A DNA stretch of 64,000 bases from Aldehydirespirator sp965204415 (GCA_965204415.1 CBDBEL010000002.1:310001-374000), one strand, 5' to 3'; positions 34,981-43,431 are shown, numbered from the stretch's first letter. The notes: a model not told the origin generated them from the sequence alone. Translations and numbers: made by a program.

Positions 34981-35582
34981 GCGGCCGGCTGATCGCGGTC
35001 GAGGGGATCGACGCGTCAGGGAAGTCGACCCAGGCCCGGATGCTCGCCGACTCGCTGGGAGCGGAGTTCACGTTCCAGTTCGGCGCGACCGGCGTGGGGA
35101 AGGTCATCAGGGACGTTCTGCTCGACCCGGCCAACGACTCGGTCGACGACCGCACCGAGGCCCTGCTGATCATTGCTGACAAGGCTCAGCACGTCGCCGA
35201 GATCGTGAGGCCGGCGCTGGAGTCTGGCCGCGACGTGGTCACCGACCGCTTCACCGCTTCGACGCTCGCCTACCAGGGTTACGGGCGGGGACTCGACCTC
35301 CACGAGTTGGAGGCGATTATGGGCTTCGCCACCGGCGGGCTCGAGCCGGGTCTGAACGTGCTGATGGACCTCTCGCCCGAGCAGGCCTGGCAGCGGCTCG
35401 GGCCATCCGTGGATCGCTTCGAGGGACAGGGCCCCGAGTTCCTCGACCGGGTCCGCAACGGCTACTTAGCTCTGGCCGGGGCCGACCCGGCCCGCTGGGC
35501 GGTGGTGGACGCGGCCGGCACCACCGACGAGGTCGCGGCCCGGGTCCTGGCTGCGGTGCGTGAACGCATAGGCGCCGGATGA
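34977..35582 (+). CDS. tmk: Thymidylate kinase
   Basis: 201 residues: P-loop 'IAVEGIDASGKSTQARML', 'DRFTASTLAYQGYGRGLD' (DR motif) and 'VDRFEGQGPEFLDRVRNGYL' (lid). It phosphorylates dTMP to dTDP. GTG start overlapping the MFS stop. Its last 30 codons are partly repeated just downstream. Confidence 0.94.
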   Translation: MSGRLIAVEGIDASGKSTQARMLADSLGAEFTFQFGATGVGKVIRDVLLDPANDSVDDRTEALLIIADKAQHVAEIVRPALESGRDVVTDRFTASTLAYQGYGRGLDLHELEAIMGFATGGLEPGLNVLMDLSPEQAWQRLGPSVDRFEGQGPEFLDRVRNGYLALAGADPARWAVVDAAGTTDEVAARVLAAVRERIGAG

Positions 35583-35659
35583 TGGGCCTTCTGGCGGTTG
35601 AAGTGGCGGCGGCTCGGATTCTGGCTGCGGTGCGTGAGCGCCTAGGCGGCGGTCGATGA
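35582..35659 (+). CDS. 25-residue ORF in the tmk-holB junction, derived from a 74-base duplication
   Basis: This ORF (MGLLAVEVAAARILAAVRER...) shares a base with the tmk stop and ends in an ATGA overlap with holB. 'CTGGCTGCGGTGCGTGA' occurs at 35547 (tmk end) and 35621, an offset of 74. Its start 'ATGGGCCTTCTGG' copies the holB start 'ATGAGCCTTCTGG', also 74 bases apart. So the junction is duplicated, with size and offset as at 8696. ATG 35579 is an in-frame alternative start. Confidence 0.4.
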   Translation: MGLLAVEVAAARILAAVRERLGGGR

Positions 35660-36768
35660 GCCTTCTGGAGGCCGCGGCGGAGACGGCCCCGGTCGATCCG
35701 TGGTCGCCGGTGGTGGGTCAGCCGCGGGCGGTGGCCGCGCTGGCGTCGGCGGTGGCGTCACCGGTGCACGCCTACCTGTTGGTGGGTCCCCGGGGCTCGG
35801 GCAAGCGGGCCGCGGCCGGCGCGTTCGCAGGCGAGTTGATCGTGGCCGCCGACGAGCGGGCGGGCGCCGAGCCGCCGCGGGCCGGGAGGCACCGCCGGCT
35901 GGCCGCCCGCGAGGAGCACCCGGATGTGTTCGTGCTCAGCCCGGCGGGAAACAGCCTGCGCCGGGAGGAAGAGGTGTCGCAGCTCATCGTGGAGGCGAGC
36001 CGCACCCCCGTGGAGGGCACCCGCAAGGTGCTGGTGGTGGACCGGTTCCACACCGCCACCGCGGCCGCGGCCGCGGCCCTGCTCAAGCCGGTGGAGGAGC
36101 CCGCGACGTCGGTGGTGTGGGTGCTGCTGGCCGAGCAGGTGCTGCCCGAGCACGTCACCATCGCCTCCCGCTGCGCCCGGGTCGACTTCGGCCCGGTGCC
36201 CGACGACGACGTGGCCGCGGTGCTGGTGTCGGAGGGCCTGGCCGACGCTGACCGGGCGGTGCTGGTGTCGGCCGCGGCTGCGGGCAACCTCCACCGGGCC
36301 CGGGTCCTGGCCGCCGACGAGCGGGTCGCGGCCCGGCGGGAGGCATGGTGGTCGGCCCCGGAGCGCCTCGACGGCACCGGCGCCGCGGTGGCCGAGCTGG
36401 TCGCCGAGCTGCGGGCGTTGATCGACGACGCCGGCGAAGCCCTGACCGAGCGCCACCGGGCCGAGATGGCCGCCCTCGACGAGCGCGAGGCCCAGTTCGG
36501 CACCCGGGGCTCGGGCCGCCGCGACATCGAGGCCCAGCACAGGCGCGAGCACCGCCAGTTCCGCACCGACGAGATCCGCTTCGGCCTGGCCACCCTCACC
36601 GCCCGCTACCGGTCACAGATCGCATCCGAGTCCCCCGATCCGGTCGCCGACCGGCGTGCCATGAGGGCCATCGACCGGCTCCGGGCCACCGCCGAGAGCC
36701 TGATCCGCTCCCCCAACGAGGCCTTAGCCCTCCAAGCCCTCTTCCTGGACCTCCCACCGGCGCGCTGA
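35656..36768 (+). CDS. holB: DNA polymerase III delta' subunit
   Basis: 370 residues: 'VVGQPRAVAALASAVASPVH', 'AYLLVGPRGSGKRAAAGAF' (P-loop), 'EEHPDVFVL', 'RKVLVVDRFHTATAAAAAAL' and 'LKPVEEPATSVVWVLLAEQV' with 'SRCARVDFG'. It is a clamp-loader subunit. The zinc-binding cysteines that usually precede the 'HPD' motif are absent. It follows tmk, as in many bacteria. Confidence 0.9.
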   Translation: MSLLEAAAETAPVDPWSPVVGQPRAVAALASAVASPVHAYLLVGPRGSGKRAAAGAFAGELIVAADERAGAEPPRAGRHRRLAAREEHPDVFVLSPAGNSLRREEEVSQLIVEASRTPVEGTRKVLVVDRFHTATAAAAAALLKPVEEPATSVVWVLLAEQVLPEHVTIASRCARVDFGPVPDDDVAAVLVSEGLADADRAVLVSAAAAGNLHRARVLAADERVAARREAWWSAPERLDGTGAAVAELVAELRALIDDAGEALTERHRAEMAALDEREAQFGTRGSGRRDIEAQHRREHRQFRTDEIRFGLATLTARYRSQIASESPDPVADRRAMRAIDRLRATAESLIRSPNEALALQALFLDLPPAR

Positions 36769-36860
36769 GCGGGTCCGCCTGGCCTCGTCGAGGCCGTCCA
36801 CGCGCTCCCAACCGGTAGTCTGGCTCGGCGCCGGTCGGCTCTGTCGCTTGGTGTCAACCC

Positions 36861-36933
36861 GCCCGAATAGCTCAGTCGGTAGAGCGACGCTCTCGTAAAG
36901 CGTAGGTCAGGGGTTCGAATCCCCTTTCGGGCT
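36861..36933 (+). tRNA. tRNA-Thr (anticodon CGT)
   Basis: 73 bases folding as a standard cloverleaf. Acceptor GCCCGAA pairs with TTCGGGC. The D arm contains 'GCTCAGTCGGTAGAGC'. The anticodon stem ACGCT/AGCGT encloses the loop CTCGTAA (anticodon CGT, reading ACG). The T arm is 'AGGGGTTCGAATCCCCT'. The CCA end is not encoded. Confidence 0.95.
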
Positions 36934-36969
36934 CCCTCTCCCTCGTCCCCGCACCTCAAGAGGCGGCTC

Positions 36970-37623
36970 GTGGCCGACCAGGCAACCTTCGAGGACGACG
37001 CCCTGCCGCTGATGTCGTCGCTGTACTCGGCGGCGATCAGGTTGACCCGCAACCGCGCCGACGCCGAGGACCTGGTCTCGGAGACCTACCTGCGGGCCTA
37101 CCGCTCCTACGGCACCTTCACCGAGGGCACCAACCTCAAGGCGTGGATGTACCGCATCCTCACCAACGCCTACATCAGCGAGTACCGGCGACGCCAGCGC
37201 CGGCCCGCGGAGACCGACCTCGGCGACGTGGAGCACCTCTACCTCTACCGGCGCCTCGGCGGCGACACCGGCGCCCGGCTCGGCCGCAGCGTCGAGGACG
37301 AGCTCGCCGGCCTGTTCGCCGACCACGAGGTCGTCGAGGCGGTGGAGGACCTCCCGGACTACTACCGCCTGCCGGTTCTGCTCGCCGACGTGGAGGGCTT
37401 CTCCTACTCCGAGATCGCCGAGATCCTCGACGTGCCCATCGGCACGGTGATGAGCCGCCTGCATCGGGGAAGAAAACAGCTCCACAAGCGGTTGTACGAC
37501 TTCGCCGCCCGCAACCGGCTCATCCCCGACGCCCCGAACCCCCAGACCGACAATCCCGCCGAGCCGCCCTTAGGCGGGGCATCGGGGCCCGACGCCCCGG
37601 ACCGCGACCAGCACAGGAGTTGA
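36970..37623 (+). CDS. ECF sigma factor, SigR/SigH-like
   Basis: 217 residues. Region 2: 'NRADAEDLVSETYLRAYRSY' and 'NLKAWMYRILTNAYISEYRR'. Region 4: 'LPVLLADVEGFSYSEIAEIL' and 'PIGTVMSRLHRGRKQLHKRL'. The sequence is close to the redox-responsive SigR/SigH group, and the next gene encodes a zinc anti-sigma factor, as in that system. A Pro-rich tail of 30 residues follows. GTG start 37 bases after the tRNA. Confidence 0.92.
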   Translation: MADQATFEDDALPLMSSLYSAAIRLTRNRADAEDLVSETYLRAYRSYGTFTEGTNLKAWMYRILTNAYISEYRRRQRRPAETDLGDVEHLYLYRRLGGDTGARLGRSVEDELAGLFADHEVVEAVEDLPDYYRLPVLLADVEGFSYSEIAEILDVPIGTVMSRLHRGRKQLHKRLYDFAARNRLIPDAPNPQTDNPAEPPLGGASGPDAPDRDQHRS

Positions 37624-37626
37624 GCC

Positions 37627-37878
37627 ATGGCTCACGGATTCGACGACATCTGCGAATGCGACGACATCTGCCGGGACCTGCACCTCTACCTCGACGGGGA
37701 GGCGAACGTCGCGGCCCGCACCGTGATCGCGGCGCACCTCGACGAGTGCCCGTCGTGCGCCCAGGTGTTCCGCTTCGAGGCCCAGGTCCGGATGGTGGTC
37801 GCCCGCTGCTGCTGCGAGCCGGTCCCGGACTCGCTGCGAGTGCGCGTCCTGCAAGCCATCTACACTGCGGACCCATGA
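37627..37878 (+). CDS. RsrA-like zinc anti-sigma factor
   Basis: 83 residues with 'LHLYLDGEANVAARTVIAAH' and 'HLDECPSCAQVFRFEAQVR', the HxxxCxxC zinc motif of ZAS-domain anti-sigma factors, plus extra Cys residues near both ends ('CECDDIC', 'RCCCEP') that could form the redox switch. It should hold the upstream sigma factor until thiol oxidation. 'CAGGAG' precedes the ATG. Its stop overlaps the next small gene. Confidence 0.9.
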   Translation: MAHGFDDICECDDICRDLHLYLDGEANVAARTVIAAHLDECPSCAQVFRFEAQVRMVVARCCCEPVPDSLRVRVLQAIYTADP

Positions 37879-38006
37879 CCATCGCTGGAGTCGTGTGGCA
37901 CTTCTGGATCGCCGTCCCGCTGGCCGTGGCCGGCATCGTCTCGATCGTGGCCACGATCGCCGGCTATCTCCAGAAGGTCACCTACAAGCGCTACCCGAGG
38001 GACTGA
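37875..38006 (+). CDS. 43-residue single-helix membrane protein
   Basis: 'MTIAGVVWHFWIAVPLAVAG' then 'IVSIVATIAGYL' makes one membrane helix, ending 'KRYPRD'. It starts in an ATGA overlap with the anti-sigma gene, so it is translationally coupled and probably real. Function unknown; its position suggests a link to the redox sigma system or to the next gene. Confidence 0.75.
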   Translation: MTIAGVVWHFWIAVPLAVAGIVSIVATIAGYLQKVTYKRYPRD

Positions 38007-38016
38007 GCCCCGCCTC

Positions 38017-39180
38017 ATGGGCGCCGCCGCCGGCGATCCCGGCGATCCCGCCGGAGACTCAGCCGAGATCGCAAGGCTCGTCGAGTCCGCCGACCGAGAC
38101 GGATCGGCCGAGCCCGAAGACCTCTCGGATCCCATCGACTGGGACATGGCCCGCCGGGTGGCCCTGCGGACCGCGCGACGCGAGCCCTACACCGGGCCGC
38201 GCTGGCGCGACGGCCTGGCCGAGGACTTCGCCGAGTGCACCCAGCGGGCCGAGGAGCTGGTGGCCGACTGCACCGGCCTGCGGTCGAAGGCGGGCCCGGC
38301 CCGGGGAAGGGTCACCGACCGGGCCGGCTGGGTCGACGCCAACCTGGCCTCGTTCCAGCGACTGCTGCGGCCCCTCACGGCCAAGCTCGGCTCGGGCTCC
38401 GACGGGGTGATGGCGCCCGTCACCCGCCGGGTGGCCGGCGCCGAGCTGGGCGTGATGCTGGGGTGGATGTCCACCAGGGTGCTGGGCCAGTACGACCTGC
38501 TCGTCATCGAGGACGAGAAGCCCGAGGAGCAGGACATCGTGTACTACGTGGCCCCCAACGTCGTGGCGCTGGAGAACCGCTACGCATTCGACGCCGGTCA
38601 GTTCCGGCTCTGGCTGGCGCTGCACGAGGTCACCCACCGGGCCCAGTTCACCGGAGTGGACTGGATGCGGGCCCACTTCATCGGCCTGGTCGAATCGGTG
38701 CTCGACTCGGTGGAGCCCGATCCCAAGCGGATCGCGGAGGCTGCGCGCCGGGTGCTGGAGGCCCGCCGCAGGGGCGAGGATCCGCTGGCCGCGGGCGGGG
38801 TGATGGCCTTGTTCGCCTCGGAGGCCCAGGTCGAGACGCTGGAGAGGCTGGCCGGGTTGATGAGCCTGCTGGAGGGCCACGGCGACGTGATCATGGACCG
38901 CGCCGGCGACGGCCTGGTCCCCTCGGCGCCCCGCTTCGGACGGGTCATGCGCAACCGCCGCAAGTCGGCCCGGGGCTTCAACAAGGTCTTCCAGCGGCTG
39001 ATCGGCCTCGACGCCAAGATCAAGCAGTACGCCGAGGGGGAGCAGTTCATCGAGGCGGTCGAGGAGGCGGGCGGCACCGCTCTGCTCGACAGGGTGTGGG
39101 AAGGTCCCGAGAACGTCCCCGGCATCGCCGAGATCCGCAGCCCCGACGACTGGATCGCCCGCATGGGCGCGGCGGCCTGA
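38017..39180 (+). CDS. Zinc-dependent metalloprotease-like protein (DUF2342 family)
   Basis: 387 residues. The domain from 'IDWDMARRVALRTARREPYT' to 'PDDWIARMGA' is the DUF2342 family, found across actinomycetes and often noted with F420 genes. 'LALHEVTHRAQF' supplies HExxH with a second His, and 'VESVLDSVEPDP' follows. The family is annotated as a putative zinc protease without a proven substrate. It lies between the sigma operon and tilS, a common arrangement. Confidence 0.88.
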   Translation: MGAAAGDPGDPAGDSAEIARLVESADRDGSAEPEDLSDPIDWDMARRVALRTARREPYTGPRWRDGLAEDFAECTQRAEELVADCTGLRSKAGPARGRVTDRAGWVDANLASFQRLLRPLTAKLGSGSDGVMAPVTRRVAGAELGVMLGWMSTRVLGQYDLLVIEDEKPEEQDIVYYVAPNVVALENRYAFDAGQFRLWLALHEVTHRAQFTGVDWMRAHFIGLVESVLDSVEPDPKRIAEAARRVLEARRRGEDPLAAGGVMALFASEAQVETLERLAGLMSLLEGHGDVIMDRAGDGLVPSAPRFGRVMRNRRKSARGFNKVFQRLIGLDAKIKQYAEGEQFIEAVEEAGGTALLDRVWEGPENVPGIAEIRSPDDWIARMGAAA

Positions 39181-39207
39181 GGAGGCCGAGCGGAGGGGTC
39201 GCGATCG

Positions 39208-40110
39208 GTGGACGGATCCCGTGAGACGCATGTGGACGCGCTGCTGGCTCGCTGTGACTTTCCGGTGCCCGGCACCGCGGTTGCCTGCGGACTCTCGGGC
39301 GGACCCGACTCCTCAGCCCTGGTGGCGCTGGCAACAGAGGCCGGGCTGGAGGTCACCGCCTGGCACGTTGATCACGGCCTGCGCCCCTCGTCGGGCGCCG
39401 AGGCCGAGGCGGCGCGCGCCATCGCGGCCCGGCTGGGCGCCGCCTTCGAGCTGCGCCGCGTGTGTGTGGAGCCGGGCCCCAACCTCGAGGCCCGGGCCCG
39501 TGACGCCCGCTACGGGGCCCTGCCGCCGGAGGTCCTGGTGGGCCACACCGCCGACGACCGGGCCGAGACCGTGCTGTTCAACATCGGCCGGGGCGCGGGG
39601 CTCGCCGGCGCGGCCGCCCCCCATGCCGGTGTCCGCCGTCCCCTTCTGGGGCTGCGCCGGTTCGAGACCAGGGCCCTGTGCGAGCTGCTCGGCCTGCCGA
39701 CGGTGTGGGACCCCATGAACGACGACCCGGCCTTCGCCAGGGTTGCGGTGCGCAACGAAGTGATACCGGCGCTTGCCCGGGCGCTCGGCCGCGATCCCGT
39801 GCCGCTGCTGAACCGGCACGCCGAGCTGGCCTCCCAGGCATTGGAGGTCATCATCGATCTCGCGGCCGGACTCGATCCCTCCAGCGCGGCCCAGCTGACC
39901 GCGGCCCCCCAGGCGGTCGCGGCCGAGGCTCTCAGGCAGTGGATCTTCGGCGCTGTCGGCGCCCACCCGTCGGCCGCCTCGATCGACCGCGTGCTCGACG
40001 TTGCCGCCGGCCGCCATGTCGCCACCGAGATCACCGGCGGCCATCGGGTGGCCCGCACCGCGGGCCGGCTCCGCATCGAGGCCCGAGAGCCGCCTCCTGA
40101 TCGAAATTGA
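39208..40110 (+). CDS. tilS: tRNA(Ile)-lysidine synthase
   Basis: 300 residues. PP-loop 'ACGLSGGPDSSALVALA', 'WHVDHGLRPSSGAEAE', 'LVGHTADDRAETVLFNI' and 'RPLLGLRRFETRALCELLGL'. It converts cytidine 34 of tRNA-Ile2 to lysidine with ATP and lysine. It lacks the long C-terminal domain of E. coli TilS, like other actinobacterial forms. GTG start; followed by hpt, the classic order. Confidence 0.94.
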   Translation: MDGSRETHVDALLARCDFPVPGTAVACGLSGGPDSSALVALATEAGLEVTAWHVDHGLRPSSGAEAEAARAIAARLGAAFELRRVCVEPGPNLEARARDARYGALPPEVLVGHTADDRAETVLFNIGRGAGLAGAAAPHAGVRRPLLGLRRFETRALCELLGLPTVWDPMNDDPAFARVAVRNEVIPALARALGRDPVPLLNRHAELASQALEVIIDLAAGLDPSSAAQLTAAPQAVAAEALRQWIFGAVGAHPSAASIDRVLDVAAGRHVATEITGGHRVARTAGRLRIEAREPPPDRN

Positions 40111-40188
40111 TCCTCGTGGGCTGTCGGCCGGCTGAGCCGGCACCACCGGGGCGGCAGAGGCCCCGCCGGGGCCCGGTATCGTGCCAGA

Positions 40189-40758
40189 GTGAGTTCGCCG
40201 CCGGACCAGCCCGCGGCACAGTTGCCGGTGCCTCCGGGCTCGGTTGGACGCGCCATCATCACCGCCGGGCAGTTGCGTGCTCGCGTGGCCGAGATCGGCG
40301 CTGAGATCACGGCCGACTACCAGGGCCGGCCACCGCTGCTGGTCGGTGTTCTCAAGGGCGCCTTCGTGTTCATGAGCGACCTCGCCCGGGCCATCGACCT
40401 GCCCGTGGAGTTCGACTTCATGGCGGTGTCGTCATACGGCTACAGCACCGAGTCCAGCGGTGTCGTCCGCATCATCAAGGACCTCGAGACCGATGTGCGC
40501 GGACGCCACGTGGTGCTGGTGGAGGACATCGTCGACTCCGGGCTCACCACCGACTACCTGGCGGAGCTGCTTCGGGCTCGGAGACCGGCCAGCTTCGAGA
40601 TCTGCGCCCTGCTGGTGCGCGAGGACGCCCGGTCTGACGGCATCCGCTACGTCGGGTTCTCCGTCCCGGCCGATTGGCTGGTCGGGTACGGCCTGGACGT
40701 CGCCGAGCGCTACCGCGAGCTGCCGTCGGTCCACCTCTTCAACTCGGACCCCTCATGA
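40189..40758 (+). CDS. hpt: Hypoxanthine phosphoribosyltransferase
   Basis: 189 residues: 'PPLLVGVLKGAFVFMSDLAR', 'SSYGYSTESSGVVRIIKDLE', the PRPP-binding 'VVLVEDIVDSGLTTDYL' and 'WLVGYGLDVAERYRELP'. It salvages hypoxanthine and guanine to nucleotides. GTG start. The ftsH gene that usually follows hpt is missing; a phosphatase-like gene overlaps its stop instead. Confidence 0.94.
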   Translation: MSSPPDQPAAQLPVPPGSVGRAIITAGQLRARVAEIGAEITADYQGRPPLLVGVLKGAFVFMSDLARAIDLPVEFDFMAVSSYGYSTESSGVVRIIKDLETDVRGRHVVLVEDIVDSGLTTDYLAELLRARRPASFEICALLVREDARSDGIRYVGFSVPADWLVGYGLDVAERYRELPSVHLFNSDPS

Positions 40759-41255
40759 GCAGCAAGTGGTCGGAGGGCATCGAGCCTCGCGGGTTCCGCT
40801 GGATCATTGCCGAGCGTTTCGGCGTGTGCGAGCGTCCCGGCGGTTACGGCGCCGGGCACCGGCGCGTACGGCGCCTCGAGGAGATCATCTGGCTCCGGCG
40901 CAAAGAGATCGACCTGATCGTCAGCCTCACTTCCATCCCTTACAACCTGCGCGACTACGACGAGCACGGCTTGGCCTACGTGCACCTGCCGCTCTCGGAC
41001 TCCGGCGACCCCGAACGCCTCGGCGAGATACTGCACACCATTCGCGATCACGTCGCCAGCGAGCGCGTGGTTCTCCACCACGACTCGATCGGGGACCGGG
41101 TGTCGGGGGTCGTGGCGGGCTATTTGCTGTGGTCGGGCCTGGTCGGCAGCGGCCCCGAAGCGATCACCATCGCCGAGCAGCTCCTTGAGCGCGAGCTGGG
41201 CCCCACGGCACGCGAGCTGGTGGCCGTCGCGGGCGAGCTCAGGTCGTCGCCATGA
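40755..41255 (+). CDS. Tyrosine/dual-specificity phosphatase-like protein without the catalytic Cys
   Basis: 166 residues. The outline is a DSP/PTP fold: 'IDLIVSLTSIPYNLRDYDEH', 'LAYVHLPLSDSGDPERL' and a P-loop region 'VVLHHDSIGDRVSGVVAGYL'. In active enzymes the last motif reads HCxxGxxR; here His (about 108-109) and Asp stand where Cys would be, so phosphatase chemistry is unlikely. It overlaps hpt and folK by four bases each. It could bind a phosphate ligand. The fold assignment is moderate. Confidence 0.6.
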   Translation: MSSKWSEGIEPRGFRWIIAERFGVCERPGGYGAGHRRVRRLEEIIWLRRKEIDLIVSLTSIPYNLRDYDEHGLAYVHLPLSDSGDPERLGEILHTIRDHVASERVVLHHDSIGDRVSGVVAGYLLWSGLVGSGPEAITIAEQLLERELGPTARELVAVAGELRSSP

Positions 41256-41734
41256 GCGAGGCGGACGCCCCCCGCGCTGCGAGACGGGCGTTCGTGGCGC
41301 TCGGATCCAACCTGGGAGACAGGATGGCCTACCTGCAGAACGCGGTGGAAGGCTTCGACGACGTGGACGCGGTCTCCGACGTGTACGAGACCAAGCCGGT
41401 GGGCGGCCCCGAGCAGGGGCCCTACCTCAACATGGTCGTGCGGCTGCAGACGTCGGCGAGCCCACGGGAGCTGCTCCGGCAATGCCGGGACTCGGAACTG
41501 GCGGCCGGCCGCCTGCGAGTTGTGCGCTGGGGGCCCCGAACCCTCGACGCCGACGTGCTGTGGATCGACGGCGAGCAGGTGGACGAACCCGATCTGGTGG
41601 TACCCCATCCGCGCATGTACGAGCGGGACTTCGTGCTCGTGCCCCTGGCCGACGTGGGCGCCGACCTGCTGCCCGGCGGCTATGACCCCGCAGCCTGCGA
41701 CGGCGTGGTCAACGTCGGGCCGCTGCGGCTATGA
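41252..41734 (+). CDS. folK: 2-amino-4-hydroxy-6-hydroxymethyldihydropteridine diphosphokinase
   Basis: 160 residues: 'AFVALGSNLGDRMAYLQNAV', 'SDVYETKPVGGPEQGPYLN', 'RVVRWGPRTLDADVLWIDG' and 'VPHPRMYERDFVLVPLADV' (HPPK signature). It transfers pyrophosphate to the pterin in folate synthesis. The other fol genes usually next to it are not in the window. It overlaps both neighbours by four bases. Confidence 0.93.
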   Translation: MSEADAPRAARRAFVALGSNLGDRMAYLQNAVEGFDDVDAVSDVYETKPVGGPEQGPYLNMVVRLQTSASPRELLRQCRDSELAAGRLRVVRWGPRTLDADVLWIDGEQVDEPDLVVPHPRMYERDFVLVPLADVGADLLPGGYDPAACDGVVNVGPLRL

Positions 41735-43431
41735 CGGCGCGGTCGGTCCGCATAATCGGCGGGGGGCGGGCCGGCGGCGCCGTGGCGGCCGCACTGGCTG
41801 AGGTCGGCTGGCAGGTGCAGCCCATCCTCGGTCGGGCTGCGCCGCCGGACGAAGTGGCCGCGGCGGCCGCCGATGTCGACCTGGTCCTGATCGCCACCCC
41901 CGACGCCGCGGTCGGTGAGGTGGCCGCCGCGATAGAGCCCTCCACCACCGCCGCGGTCGCGCATCTGGCCGGGTCGCTGGGCCTCGACGCGGTCGCCCCG
42001 CACCCTCGGGCGGCGGCGCTGCACCCGCTGGTGGCGCTGCCGGATGCCGCCGTCGGGGCACGGCGGCTACTGGCGGGCTGCTGGTTCGCGGTCGCGGGCG
42101 ACCGGATCGTCCGCCAAGTGGTCGCCGACCTCGGCGGCCGGGCCTTCGAGGTGGCCGACAGCGACCGGGCCGCCTACCACGCGGCCGCGGTTGTCGCCTC
42201 CAACCATCTGGTAGCCCTGCTCGGCCAGGCCGAGCGGATCGGCGCGCCGGCCGGGGTTCGGTTGGCCGCCCTCCTCGACCTGGTTCGCTCCACCGTCGAC
42301 AACGTCGCGGAACTGGGTCCGGCCGCGGCGCTCACCGGTCCCGCGGCCCGAGGCGACGAGGCCACCATCGAGCGCCACCTCGATGCCATCGCGCTGGCTG
42401 AACATCCCGCCTACAGGGCTCTGGCCGACGAGGCCCGCCGTCTCGCCGGCCGTGCGCAAGAGACCGAGCGAATCGGCGGGCGCGAACGGACATCAAGAGC
42501 GAGGCCGTGGCCCGAGCGGCCCGTGAGCGGAGCGAACAAGAGCGGGAATGACCATGCCGTGACGGGCTCTGCGGATCGCCCCGTCACCGAGGCCACCGTC
42601 CGCGGCCTGCGCGCCCGCCTGCACGAGGCTCGTTCCGGCGGGCGCCGGGTGGGACTCGTGCCCACGATGGGGTTCCTCCACGCGGGCCACCGCTCTCTGA
42701 TCGAGCTCGCCCGATCAGAGAACGATCTGGTGGTGGTGTCGATCTTCGTCAACCCCCTGCAGTTCAACCCCGGAGAGGACTTCGACGACTACCCGCGCGA
42801 CCTCGACCATGACCGCGCAGTGTGCGTGCAGGCCGGCGCCGACATCGTGTTCGCGCCCGGCCAGGACGAGATGTACCCCGAGCCGGTGGCCACCACAGTC
42901 CGCCTCGGAACCCTGGCCGACGTGCTCTGCGGCGCCTCCCGGCCCGGGCACTTCGACGGAGTGGCGACCGTAGTGGCCAAGCTCCTCTCGATCGTGGGGG
43001 AGTGCTCGGCCTACTTCGGGGAGAAGGACTTCCAGCAGCTGACGATCGTGAGCCGCATGGCCAAGGACCTGTCGCTGCCGGTGCGGGTGGTGGGCTGTCC
43101 CACGGTGCGCGAGCCCGACGGCCTGGCCCTGTCCAGCCGCAACGCATACCTGAGCGAGGCTGAGCGAGCCCAGGCGCCCGTGCTGCGCCGAGCCCTCGAG
43201 GCCGGAGCGGCCCTGGTGGAAGCGGGGGAGACCGACGGGGCCGCAGTCGAAGCGCAGATGGCGGCAGTCATCCGTGGCGCGTCGCTGGCGAGGATCGACT
43301 ACGCGGCCGCGGTGAGCCCGGCCACCCTCACCAGGCACCAGCAGCCGCTGCAGGGCGACGTGCGGCTGCTGGTGGCGGTGCGCTTCGGCAAGGCCCGGCT
43401 CATCGACAACCTCGGCTGTCGCGCCCGCTGA
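41731..43431 (+). CDS. panC: Fusion of a DUF2520/Rossmann-like domain and pantothenate synthetase
   Basis: 566 residues in one frame. Residues 1-240: Rossmann-like and DUF2520 domains ('VRIIGGGRAGGAVAAALAEV', 'AHLAGSLGLDAVAPHPRAAA', 'LHPLVALPD'). Residues about 285-566: PanC with 'GLVPTMGFLHAGHRSLIELA' (HIGH-like), 'FVNPLQFNPGEDF', 'GEKDFQQLTIV' and 'DGLALSSRNAYL'. PanC joins pantoate and beta-alanine. The two genes are neighbours but separate in relatives. Here the linker (about 243-275) is encoded by repeat A and contains 'ARPWPERPVSGANKSG'. GTG 42558 could also start PanC alone. Confidence 0.88.
   Translation: MTARSVRIIGGGRAGGAVAAALAEVGWQVQPILGRAAPPDEVAAAAADVDLVLIATPDAAVGEVAAAIEPSTTAAVAHLAGSLGLDAVAPHPRAAALHPLVALPDAAVGARRLLAGCWFAVAGDRIVRQVVADLGGRAFEVADSDRAAYHAAAVVASNHLVALLGQAERIGAPAGVRLAALLDLVRSTVDNVAELGPAAALTGPAARGDEATIERHLDAIALAEHPAYRALADEARRLAGRAQETERIGGRERTSRARPWPERPVSGANKSGNDHAVTGSADRPVTEATVRGLRARLHEARSGGRRVGLVPTMGFLHAGHRSLIELARSENDLVVVSIFVNPLQFNPGEDFDDYPRDLDHDRAVCVQAGADIVFAPGQDEMYPEPVATTVRLGTLADVLCGASRPGHFDGVATVVAKLLSIVGECSAYFGEKDFQQLTIVSRMAKDLSLPVRVVGCPTVREPDGLALSSRNAYLSEAERAQAPVLRRALEAGAALVEAGETDGAAVEAQMAAVIRGASLARIDYAAAVSPATLTRHQQPLQGDVRLLVAVRFGKARLIDNLGCRAR
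42459..42552 (+). repeat. Dispersed repeat A, copy 4, inside a coding frame
   Basis: It begins 'AGAGACCGAGCGAATCGG' and contains 'GAGCGAGGCCGTGGCCCGAG', 'CGGCCCGTGAGCGG' and 'GAACAAGAGCGGGAATGAC'. It sits exactly at the junction of the DUF2520 and PanC domains and keeps the frame open. The core matches copy 5 (53680-53730) almost base for base. Confidence 0.85.
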
